A stretch of DNA of 64,000 nt from Phaeodactylum tricornutum CCAP 1055/1 (Eukaryota; Bacillariophyta; Bacillariophyceae; Surirellales; Neidiaceae): positions 517,594 through 581,593 of the forward strand of contig NC_011690.1 of the NCBI RefSeq assembly GCF_000150955.2, written 5' to 3'. The notes beneath the pieces were generated by a model, which had not been told where the DNA came from, did not search any database, and saw nothing but the letters and a program-made list of their open reading frames with translations. The position numbers and the translations under genes were made by a program. Shown piece by piece: positions 55,190 to 64,000 of the stretch. How positions within the stretch are numbered: position 1 is the first letter of the stretch; each line of letters starts with the position of its first letter.

Positions 55190-56386
55190 ATGTTTCGCAA
55201 ATTCACAAACCGCATCACCAACAGAATAGGATCTGACGGGGAGAACAGGAATTCCTCGCAAGTTGCCAGCGCCGTCGAAACCCTTCAAGCCATGGGCTTT
55301 GACGCGGCATCAATCCAACAAGCGTTGGCTTCTTCGAATGGCAATCTCGACCAAGCTACTGACGCTTTGCTATCGAGACAAGGTAGTCCTTCCAACTCAC
55401 AGTCAACACCTTCGCGAGCCGAAGAAGAGTCTTTGCAACGAGCAATACAAGAAAGTTTACGCACGGTTCCGCTAACTCCACACGAACACGCACAGCGTTC
55501 CAAACCCACGGTCCCACGCACCGCTGCCGTGTCCAAGGCTGCCCAAGCCGCGGCTCGGCGTGCCGCTACCGCAAGAGAAACAGTAAGTGTCACGCCCCAC
55601 TCCGCGTCGACGTCTCTGGCGATTCATCATCCGGAGGTAAGGCTGGTACCGAAATTACAAGACAAGTCGAAAGAAGAACAGATTCTTCGGTGTGCTGATC
55701 GAATGAAAGCTTCACCCGCCGCCGTTGACACCCTCCTTCGAACACTCAGTGCGGTACAGAAAGAACCAAGCAACGACAAATTTCGCAAAATTGACAAGTC
55801 CACTCCAGGCTACCAGCGCAGTGTCGCCAAGACACCAGGGGCAGAAGACCTTTTACGGGCCATGAACTATCGGCTCGTACCGAGCAGACCTAATGAACTC
55901 ATCATTGATCGCAGTATGATCGATCCCGCACTGTTGTATCTAGGAATCTCAGCCTTGGAACAAGTGAAAGGAACACCGGAGTATCAGCAAGGGAAGGCTC
56001 AACTAACTTTCACCAAAGAGCTCGCGACGATTCGCGCTAGTGCTGATTGTAGTACCGAAGAAGCTATTCGACGGTCGACGTACATGGGACAATGCCCCAG
56101 TGAACCTACCGAAGGGCGGGGTGCACTCGTCCAAATTGTATTGGTGGACGAAGTCATTCGGCGTCGGTTCGACGGTGACGACATTTTGAATGACATCCTC
56201 CATTGGTTAGGGGGGCACGGTTCCGCAATTCCGGATAAACTTCTTTCCAGAACGTGGACCTTGGTCGATCGCAATGCCAATCCACCGTCATCCATCGATT
56301 GTGTCGCGAACCGAAACAATACTCTCCAGTACATTGGGTGTTGGCCGAGTGGTAAACTGGAACTACTACCCAACACAGAAGACTGA
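55190..56386 (+). CDS. UBA-UIM-PUB-UBX protein, likely p97/Cdc48 cofactor
   Basis: 398 aa in one exon. Domains in order: UBA at about 25-63 (VETLQAMGFDAASIQQALAS and the closing DQATDALLS), a UIM-like helix at about 78-92 (EEESLQRAIQESL), a basic low-complexity link, a PUB domain at about 165-250 (DTLLRTLSAVQKEP, FRKIDKSTPGYQRSV, GAEDLLRAMNY) and a C-terminal UBX-like fold at about 300-395 (ALVQIVLVDEVIRRRF, TLQYIGCWPSGKLELLP). PUB binds the C-tail of p97/Cdc48 and UBX its N-domain; the PUB plus UBX pair recalls UBXN6/UBXD1, while UBA and UIM would add ubiquitin binding. The UBX FPR-type loop is not obvious, so that call is softer than UBA and PUB. Confidence 0.8.
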   Translation: MFRKFTNRITNRIGSDGENRNSSQVASAVETLQAMGFDAASIQQALASSNGNLDQATDALLSRQGSPSNSQSTPSRAEEESLQRAIQESLRTVPLTPHEHAQRSKPTVPRTAAVSKAAQAAARRAATARETVSVTPHSASTSLAIHHPEVRLVPKLQDKSKEEQILRCADRMKASPAAVDTLLRTLSAVQKEPSNDKFRKIDKSTPGYQRSVAKTPGAEDLLRAMNYRLVPSRPNELIIDRSMIDPALLYLGISALEQVKGTPEYQQGKAQLTFTKELATIRASADCSTEEAIRRSTYMGQCPSEPTEGRGALVQIVLVDEVIRRRFDGDDILNDILHWLGGHGSAIPDKLLSRTWTLVDRNANPPSSIDCVANRNNTLQYIGCWPSGKLELLPNTED

Positions 56387-56740
56387 AAAGTCGGTATTTC
56401 CCTAGGTCGCGGGCTCGGCTCGGGAATTATAGACAATGTAGTTCCAGCTGTAAGTCACAATCGATACTGTCGGACACAAATAATTAGGGAGCATACTTTT
56501 AGAGTGTTACGTTATGTTGGTCGAGATTTTGTCCGATGACGAACAGGTCATTTTTCTTGTCACTCGTTACTTCACGTATCGACGCACTTTTTTCGACAGA
56601 CAGGCATTCTGTTTTCTTGTTGCCTGCCTGTGGAGACGGCGTTATCCTCTGTTGTGCCTTTCAACACGGGCACTATCTCTATAGCGTATAGAGGAGCAAT
56701 AGCTTCGTTACCGTGCTCATCTGAGTTCTGATTGATTAAC
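56387..56740. other. Intergenic, no gene seen
   Basis: Short gap between two rightward genes; 3' flank of one and promoter of DGAT2. Confidence 0.55.
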
Positions 56741-57730
56741 ATGGAGAGAACAAAGATACAAGACGAGCACAAAAGTCCCCCTAATCCGTCGACATTTCGA
56801 TGGTTCCTCGGCCTTCTAGTGGCGTCGACGTTTTCCATGGTCTATTTTGTGGCTCCCTTTTACATGCTTACAGTCGTGTTTGCACTAGTTTTCAAATATC
56901 CTTCGGTAGAAATTGCATGGATGTACGCTATTCCGATGATTGTCTCGGCCATTTTGCCACCAATGGCTTCTCCACTTGCCTTGCGACTCATCTCCCCGCT
57001 CATTGACTACTTCGATTACGAAGAGATCCACGAAACCTCACCGGTGGACGTCCAGAAGGAAATACTAAGCAACAACAAAAACTATTTGCTAGTCTTTCAA
57101 CCGCATGGAGCACTGTCGTTTACAGGAATCACTTCAATGGTGACAGCTCCACAAGCAATGAAAGGCAAATTGCCAACAGCTGTGGCTGACGCACTCTTGT
57201 ACACACCTATACTGAAACATGTCTTAGGAATTTTCGGGCTGATTAGTGCCTCCAAAAGCAGCATGATCCGAACTTTAAAAAAGAAGGGTGTGGAAGGAAC
57301 CATTGTTTTGTACGTTGGTGGGATTGCCGAGCTCTTTTTGACCGACGAGACGGACGAGCGCCTCTATCTGCGAAAGCGAAAAGGGTTTATCAAATTAGCT
57401 CTACAACAGGGTGTCGATGTTGTACCTGTGTATCTATTTGGGAACACAAACGCGCTGTCGGTACTAAAGACGGGATTTCTCGCGGCAATTTCGCGAAAAT
57501 TACAGATATCTCTGACGTACATTTGGGGAAAGTGGTATCTTCCGATTCCCCGTGATTGCAAATTGCTGTATGCTTCCGGTCAGCCATTAGGAATGCCTCA
57601 TATTTTAGACCCAAGCCAAGCCGACATTGATAAATGGCACGAAAAGTACTGCTCCGAGGTCATGCGGATCTTCGAAAAATACAAGGAAAAGGTTCCGGAA
57701 TACAAGCACAAGAAATTAGAAATTATTTGA
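56741..57730 (+). CDS. DGAT2: Diacylglycerol acyltransferase, DGAT2 family
   Basis: Makes triacylglycerol from diacylglycerol and acyl-CoA at the ER. 329 aa from the ATG at 56741, the family's normal size. Two close hydrophobic spans near the N-terminus (about 20-85: FRWFLGLLVASTFSMVYFVA and AIPMIVSAILPPMA). The active-site block reads FQPHGALSFTG where animals have HPHG; the His stays. Other family blocks: LYVGGIAELFL, RKRKGFIKLALQQGVDVVPV followed by YLFGNTNAL, and GKWYLPIPRD. Diatoms carry several DGAT2 copies; which one this is cannot be named. Monoacylglycerol or wax acyltransferase activity is possible in the same family. Confidence 0.9.
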   Translation: MERTKIQDEHKSPPNPSTFRWFLGLLVASTFSMVYFVAPFYMLTVVFALVFKYPSVEIAWMYAIPMIVSAILPPMASPLALRLISPLIDYFDYEEIHETSPVDVQKEILSNNKNYLLVFQPHGALSFTGITSMVTAPQAMKGKLPTAVADALLYTPILKHVLGIFGLISASKSSMIRTLKKKGVEGTIVLYVGGIAELFLTDETDERLYLRKRKGFIKLALQQGVDVVPVYLFGNTNALSVLKTGFLAAISRKLQISLTYIWGKWYLPIPRDCKLLYASGQPLGMPHILDPSQADIDKWHEKYCSEVMRIFEKYKEKVPEYKHKKLEII

Positions 57731-58136
57731 TAGCGTTTTGTTGGACTCGCCTCATCGATACAGACAACCCACAATTAGAATATTCCAATTTTCCAAAGTG
57801 GCACTGTTTCTCGCATTTGAATCCTAATTTGTTCCACCGCTAATGCTGGAAATAGCACTCGAAAATCCACCTATGATGCAGTTGCTGATTCTGGGATTAC
57901 TTTTCAAAATCACGGCAACCCGGAATTTTCGGTTGGTCCCAACCCCGCAGATGAAGAATTGCAGAATAATTCAATATTCCCCTCGTCGTTGACTGTAAGG
58001 ACGTATACCGTAAATCCTTTCATTGCTCTCCTTCCCTTACTGTAAGACACATTCTATAGGTGACTTTGCCGCTCGGCATCGGAATGCAAAGCAAGTGCTC
58101 TCATCTCTTTACACCAACGACGGAATCATATTCAGA
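57731..58136. other. Intergenic, no gene seen
   Basis: Between two rightward genes. The next frame is open from 58023 but has no ATG until 58137. Confidence 0.55.
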
Positions 58137-59039
58137 ATGCCAAATTGTACCACTCTCTTACTAGTGGACGTACAAAATGACTTCCATCCCGGTGGCAGTC
58201 TTGCCATTCCCACCGCCAACGAGGACGCGGATCGCATTGCTGCTTTGATTCGGTCGCATCCAGAAAAAATTGATCGCATAGTGGCTACCATGGACTCGCA
58301 CCAAAAGCTGCATATCGCGCATCCCTCGTTCTGGCTCGCTGGGGATGGATCGGGTCTTCATCCCGTTCCCTTTACAATTATCTCGCACGACGACATTAGG
58401 AACGGAACTTGGAAACCCCGTCCTGATCTCAAGACTTGCACAAATGACAAAAACACCTTGGACAGGGAAGTTCTTGGCGATCTCAAAGACGTTGAGAACG
58501 AATCAGGGTCGTTCGATCTCACCAAGTACTGTATTGAATATGCACGTAGGTTGGAAGAAAAGGGCCGATTCCAGATTTGTATATGGCCTGAGCATTGCCT
58601 GATTGGGTCTACGGGTCATAGCTTGGTAGATTCTGTGCGGGAAGCAATCAATGAGTGGAGTGAACAGACTGGAAGAAGCGTTGAATGGGTCATGAAAGGT
58701 CAAAATTTGCTGACGGAGATGTATTCCGCACTTGCTGCCGAAGTCCCAGTTTCGCATACCACAGCCTTCAACCACAAAGTGCACTCCTCGCTACTGGAAT
58801 CTGATCGTTTGATCGTGTGCGGACAAGCGATGAGTCACTGTGTGAACTACACCCTCCGCGATATTGTGGAGTACAAACCGGAGATTAGCACGTGTCAGAT
58901 CTATTTGCTTCTCGACTGCACTTCTTCCGTACCGACTTTTGAGTACGCTGCCAACGAATTCCAGCATGACATGGAAAAATTGGGAGTCTTGCTCGTTAAG
59001 TCCACCGAATTATTTCAATGTGCAAGTTTTAAAAAATGA
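58137..59039 (+). CDS. Nicotinamidase-like cysteine hydrolase (isochorismatase fold)
   Basis: 300 aa from the ATG at 58137, which places the first strand TTLLLVDVQNDF at the very start, as is usual. The catalytic Asp is in VDVQND, a metal-site pattern follows in DSHQKLHIAH (D-x-H and a later H), the Lys is in WVMKGQN, and the nucleophile Cys is in VCGQAMSHCVNYT. This layout fits nicotinamidase, which turns nicotinamide into nicotinate for NAD salvage. The protein is about 80-100 residues longer than Pnc1-type enzymes, owing to an insert between the metal site and the Lys (about 85-155) with an acidic stretch. A related amide hydrolase cannot be excluded. It converges with the glutamate synthase gene, 151 bases away. 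Confidence 0.82.
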   Translation: MPNCTTLLLVDVQNDFHPGGSLAIPTANEDADRIAALIRSHPEKIDRIVATMDSHQKLHIAHPSFWLAGDGSGLHPVPFTIISHDDIRNGTWKPRPDLKTCTNDKNTLDREVLGDLKDVENESGSFDLTKYCIEYARRLEEKGRFQICIWPEHCLIGSTGHSLVDSVREAINEWSEQTGRSVEWVMKGQNLLTEMYSALAAEVPVSHTTAFNHKVHSSLLESDRLIVCGQAMSHCVNYTLRDIVEYKPEISTCQIYLLLDCTSSVPTFEYAANEFQHDMEKLGVLLVKSTELFQCASFKK

Positions 59040-59190
59040 TGATGCCTCTACACATACCCGAACTGTGGCTTAAAAGCACACTACGTCTTCATTTGTTAGC
59101 TTCCACATGCTTTAAAGTGAAGTTCTGTAAAGGCAGAAAAAAACGTAAAATTTCTTACAGGTAATTATTCAAAACCATATCGTGCAGAGG

Positions 59191-62100
59191 TTACGCAGCC
59201 TCTGCAGCCCGAGCCTCGCGTTCCATCAGCACGCGTTTGTAATCGTGAGGGAAGACTTTGACGAATCTACCGACCTCATTCTCCCAGTTATCCAGCATTT
59301 TCTGACCAGTACTGCTTCCGGTCATTTCAACATGTTCCTTGATGTAGCTGTGCACCTCTTCTGATTCTTCCGGCGTATCAATCGTCTCCAATCCCACAAG
59401 GCCCATGTTGCAACGGGCGGGAAATTTGCCATCCGCGTCGTAGATGTAAGCGATGCCTCCGCTCATACCAGCAGCAAAGTTGCGACCCGTTTCGCCGAGA
59501 GAAACCATAATGCCACCAGTCATATACTCGCAGCCGTGGTCGCCAACACCTTCGACGACAGCGAGGGCACCGGAGTTACGGACACAAAATCGCTCACCCG
59601 CCTTTCCACGAAAGAATGCCTTGCCTGACGTAGCACCGTACAAACAAACATTTCCCACGACAACGTGCTCTTCGGCTTCAAACCCACTTGCGACGACATC
59701 GGCCGTCGGGTAAACAGCAAGCTTTCCGCCTGAGAGGCCTTTACCAGTGTAATCATTCGCGTCTCCTTCCACTGTCATCGTGATACCCTTTGCAAGAGTA
59801 AACGCTAAAGACTGCCCACCATGTCCTTTAAGCTTGAGGTGAATTGTGTCGTCTGGAAGACCCTCCGTACCGTATCGCGAAGAGATCTCGTAAGAAAGCA
59901 TAGTTCCAAGAGTACGGTTGACGTTTTCAATCTCGTCTTCGATGACAACTGGGATCTGGTTTTCTAACGCATCCTTCGCCTTTGCAATAAAATCAATATC
60001 CTTGGCAATGTCGAGACCGTGATATTGGCCGGTCAAATTGCGAATTCCGGCAGACGGGTTGAGCTCTGACGCAGGCGTTAAAAGCGGACTCAAGTCCAGC
60101 CCACGGCTTTTGTAGTGAAGGCCGCGTTTGTTGATGTCCAAATGCTGGGTTTGTCCAATCATTTCTGCCATATTTCTGTACCCCAATTTCGCCATAATTT
60201 CGCGAACTTCCTCAGCAAGCAGGAAGAAGTAATTCATGACGTGCTCAGGCTGTCCAGAAAACTTGCGACGAAGCTCTTCGTCTTGCGTGGCTATACCCAC
60301 AGGGCAAGTGTTCAAGTGGCATTTGCGCATCATGATGCATCCCATTACAACTAGTGGAGCCGTGGCGAAGCCAAACTCTTCAGCGCCGAGGAGCGCGGCG
60401 ATCGCAACATCTCGTCCCGTTTTCAGCTGTCCGTCGGTTTGCAACTTAACTCGATCACGTAAACCATTCAAGACAAGGGTCTGCTGCGTTTCGGCAAGAC
60501 CAAGCTCCCATGGGAGACCGGCTCCTTTCACACCAGTCCAGGCAGCTGCTCCAGTGCCCCCGTCATGACCACTGACTGTGATATGATCGGCAAGAGCCTT
60601 GGCGACACCTGCAGCGACAACACCAACTCCGACTTCAGACACAAGTTTGACGGATACCTCTCCCTTTGGCTGAGCATTCTTTAAGTCGTGAATGAGTTGA
60701 GCTAGATCTTCAATCGAATAAATGTCGTGGTGAGGCGGCGGAGAAATCAGACCAACGCCTGGAGTTGTGTGCCGATTCTCAGCAATATACTCCGAGACTT
60801 TAAATCCGGGCAATTCGCCACCTTCGCCGGGCTTTGCGCCTTGAGCCATTTTGATTTGGATCTGGTCACTATTTGCCAGATAGTGGGATGTCACACCAAA
60901 TCGTCCAGAGGCAACTTGTTTGATACTGGATCGACGATTGTCAAGAAAGCGTTTCGGGTCTTCACCACCTTCGCCAGTGTTCGATCGACCTCCAATACTG
61001 TTCATTGCCACAGCCAGCGTCTCATGGGCTTCGCGACTGATTGACCCCAGAGACATGGCACCAGACGCAAAGCGCTTGACAATCTCACTCGTTGGCTCCA
61101 CTTCTTCAATAGGAATTGCCTTAGTCGGGTCAAACTTAAACTTGAGCTGGCCACGGAGGGTGACTTTCTTGTTTTGCTCGTTAGTGAGACGCGCAAACTC
61201 CTTGTAGGCTTCACGTGAGTTCGTTCGGCCAGCAATTTGCAGGTTAACCATTCCAGCAGGGGTATTCAGATGAGCCTCTCCGCCGTCCCGGTAGTGGAAC
61301 TGCCCATCGCTGCGGACCAAGTCATCCAAATCCGAAGGTATCGGAGGATAGGCACTCTCATGGAAGCGTTCCAGATCACGGTAAAGCGCTTCAAAATCGG
61401 TGCCCTGGATGCGGGTTGTCGTTCCGCTGAAACAGCGATCCACGACTTCGTCTGCAAGACCAACTGCTTCAAAAACCTGAGCACCCTTGTAGCTCTGCAG
61501 CGTAGAAATGCCCATTTTACTCATTACTTTTAAAAGACCTTTGGCTGCGGCCTTACGGTAGTTTTGCATCGCCTCTTCGTCCGTGAACTGCTGCTTCGCT
61601 TTAGACTCAATTTGTCCTTCCTCGTTCATTTTGCAAATAGCTTCGTAGGCCATGTAAGGACAAACAGCATCACAGCCGTATCCGAAAATTGTCGCAAAAT
61701 CGTGAACTTCTTTGGCATCTCCAGCTTCGGCAAAAATAGCTGCCTTAGGGCGTTGCTTCGTTTTCAGCAAATGATGGTGGACAGCACCGACGGCCAGCAA
61801 AGATGGCAGCGCAATTCGATCGGGACCAGCGAATTTATCAGAAAGAATAACGCCCTCCACGCCGCTTCCGCCAAAAGGGCCCTGGATGGCTTCAGCTGCT
61901 TCATCGCAGATTCGTTCAAGAGCCTGAATACAGTTGCTGTGTAAGCTAGAGTTTAACAATTGTGCCACTGCCACTTAGCTTTTTTCTCAACGTACCTGAA
62001 GCATGCCGTCCGGTCCACTTCCTACCGAAAACGTTGTATCAATTACAGCCGTTTTAAATCCTTGACCGCCGCTTGTGCTCTTATATTCCTGATTCTTTAA

Positions 62101-64000
62101 AGTTTCCATTTCATCCAGAGTGAGTACGGGGTGACGGACCACCAGACGCTCGCAATGTGATTGCTGCGGATCAGAAAGTAGGTTGCCCTCGGGACCAACA
62201 GGGCAGACCAAACTCATCACGATTTCTTCACGTATAGGATCAATCGGAGGGTTCGTCACCTGTGCAAACAGTTGCTTGAAATAATCGTTTACTTGGCGTG
62301 GCTGCTCAGAAAGAACAGCAAGAGCTGCATCGTTTCCCATGCTTCCAAGCGCTTCCTTGCCGCCGACGGCCATAGGCAGTAGCAACATTTCTAGCTTTTC
62401 GCTACTGTAACCAAACATGTTCAGTTTGCGGTTGGTCTGGGTAAAATCCATAGGACCGCTTCGGCTTCCGCTTTGCTTCGACCAGCTTTCCAGATCGATC
62501 ATACCGTTTTGAACCCAATCCGAGTAAGGGTGCATCGAAGCAACCTGTTCCTTAATCTCGTCGTCCGGCACGATGCGCTGCGTTTCAAAGTCGACCAAAA
62601 ACATTTTCCCCGGTTCCAGACGATGCTTGACTTTAACGTCCGAGTCAGGGATATCGGGACAGACGCCAATTTCGGAGGAGAGCATGACGTGATCGTCTTT
62701 AGTCACATAGTAGCGCGAGGGACGAAGACCGTTCCGGTCCAAAGTGGCACCAATGTAACGACCATCTGTGAAGGCAACCATCGCAGGCCCATCCCAAGGT
62801 TCCATTACAGCTGAGTTGTACTCGTAAAACGATTTCTTTTTGTCCGATAAATTGTCATTGTCCTGCCAGGCTTCCGGAATCATCATCATAACAGCCTCCG
62901 GCAATGTACGATTTGAGCCTTTTGTGAGTAGTTCTAAAACCGAATCAAAGTTCCCCGAATCGCTCATATTGTCAGAAGTTGCGGGTAGAAGATGGCTGGT
63001 ATCATCACCGTAGATCGGAGATTCCATAATGCCCCCGCGACTGTACATCCAATTCTTGTTTCCGCGAAGGGTGTTGATCTCCCCATTATGGCACATCATA
63101 CGAATCGGCTGGGCGCGTTCCCAAGATGGAAAGGTATTTGTCGAGAATCTGGAATGCACCAACGCCAAATGAGAGATAAACGACGGATCCTGCAGGTCTA
63201 GATAGTACTGCGAGACCTGCTCTGGGGTCAATTGCCCCTTGTAGGTAATGTGATGACTGGTAAGGGAGTTGACATAAAAACCACTTTCAGGTCCTTGAAT
63301 AACGGCAACTTCGTCCTCTGCCATTTTGCGAATTTTCATAAGATCTTGCTCAAATGCTTTGTTGGGAATCTTTCGATCGTTGATAACAATGAGTTGCTGG
63401 GTGATAGGTTCCGAATCCAGTGGGTCCTTCCCGAGCTGAGAGTTGTTGACAGGGACTGGGCGCCACCCTAAAGTAGTATGCTTACTTTCTTTGACAAGTC
63501 GATCGAGGATCGCTTTGCATTCATCCATTTTTCCGTTCACGTGGCTTCCTGGCGGGAAGAAGATATTGCTCACTGCGTACTCTCCTACTGCAGGAAGCTC
63601 TGCCTGGAAAAGCTCCTTAGCACGGGCTCGCATGAACGAATCGGGCATCCCGAAAAGCATACCTGGATAGATAAAAGGGGCAAAGTGAGCACACGGATGG
63701 CAACATCAGGAAAAATCAGCTTGTCAAACTCACCAGACCCGTCCCCCGAAGCAGGATCACACCCACAGCCTCCGCGATGAGCCATACGGACTAACATCTC
63801 ATCCGCCCTTTCGACAATAGCTCGCGAAGGAACCGACTTGAGGGAAGCAATCAAACCAACTCCGCAATTCTCCTTCTCATTTTTGGCGTCATACAAAGTT
63901 TTCGGTAAGTCATCCTCTCGCCTTCCGCTACGAAGTTGAACGATGCGTTCCGTCGAGTAGAAGCGTTGACGAAGGAGAGGGTTCTGGAGTGCTGTGATGC
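59191..64000 (-). CDS. gltB: Glutamate synthase large subunit (GOGAT; 5' end outside the window)
   Basis: Makes two glutamates from glutamine and 2-oxoglutarate. Visible exons: 64000-63734 (partial), 63662-61996, 61923-59191; about 1555 residues. The joins SGDGSG-MLFGMP and DGMLQ-ALERIC are GT-AG and in frame. The nucleophile Cys opens NCGVGLIA after a short propeptide; the class II glutaminase, central, FMN and gltB helix domains follow. The 3Fe-4S cysteines are in CIMMRKCHLNTCPVG. Wording such as EHVMNYFFLLAEEVREIM and FVKVFPHDYKRVL follows NAD(P)H-dependent rather than ferredoxin enzymes, yet the gene stops right there, without the FAD/NAD small subunit fused in plants and yeast. The upstream stretch PLLRQRFYSTERIVQL looks like a mitochondrial presequence. 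The start lies beyond 64000. Confidence 0.93.

Noticed and set aside
1-64000. Search for retroelement parts (reverse transcriptase, integrase, long direct repeats), CRISPR arrays and bacterial-type operons
   Set aside because: None recognised by eye in any frame; the only mobile element seen is the piggyBac transposon.
59191-64000. Ferredoxin-dependent plastid glutamate synthase as the identity
   Set aside because: Size would fit, but the wording of the C-terminal third follows NAD(P)H enzymes and the leader looks mitochondrial; kept as a less likely alternative.

Overview
The window is nuclear DNA of a photosynthetic stramenopile, most likely a diatom of the Phaeodactylum kind. This is inferred from several things seen together. 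Genes are compact, with one to four introns of about 80-140 bases, and most donors read GTAAGT, GTACGT, GTGCGT or GTATGT. Secretory-type leaders ending in an F-start plastid motif (DA-FSP on a GUN4 protein, EA-FAPS on a nucleotide transporter) mark plastids reached through the ER. There is also a plastid ATP/ADP-type nucleotide transporter and a helicase-associated-domain repeat protein of the kind common in diatoms. No bacterial-style operon is present, and no retroelement was seen.

Layout. 1-8.7 kb: the 3' part of a MYB-SHAQKYF regulator, then two replication/cohesion genes on the minus strand, CTF4/AND-1 and DCC1. 8.9-11.7 kb: an apparently intact piggyBac-type DNA transposon. 12-18.3 kb: an FHA-WDR70 fusion gene with a duplicated 3' end, and a five-exon protein of seven helicase-associated repeats. 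19-28 kb: an FAD-dependent oxidoreductase, plastid GUN4, a plastid nucleotide transporter and a folate/biopterin-type transporter whose second exon carries a frame-shifting 29-base duplication. 28-33 kb: a PAP2 lipid phosphatase, a single 5S rRNA gene on the minus strand, and the exosome nuclease DIS3/RRP44. 33.7-38.1 kb: four small poorly known genes (PDZ protein, SH3-barrel-like leader protein, NUMOD3-like nuclear protein, FUN14-like membrane protein). 39-47 kb: a very large FLVCR-like MFS transporter, a protein kinase and a membrane-anchored beta-helix protein. 48-64 kb: delta-COP, a DAO-type oxidoreductase, a kinesin-13, a UBA-UIM-PUB-UBX protein, a DGAT2 acyltransferase, a nicotinamidase-like hydrolase and the large subunit of glutamate synthase, which runs off the window end.

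How the genes relate. Most neighbours look independent. Three groupings stand out. CTF4 and DCC1, which both act in sister-chromatid cohesion at the replication fork, lie next to each other on one strand. Plastid-linked genes (GUN4 and the nucleotide transporter, convergent) cluster at 21.8-25 kb. Chromatin or DNA-damage-like functions (FHA-WDR70) sit close to the cohesion pair but across a transposon. Exon structures were worked out by eye from splice signals, reading frame and family conservation, without transcript data. Start codons are the first sensible in-frame ATG.
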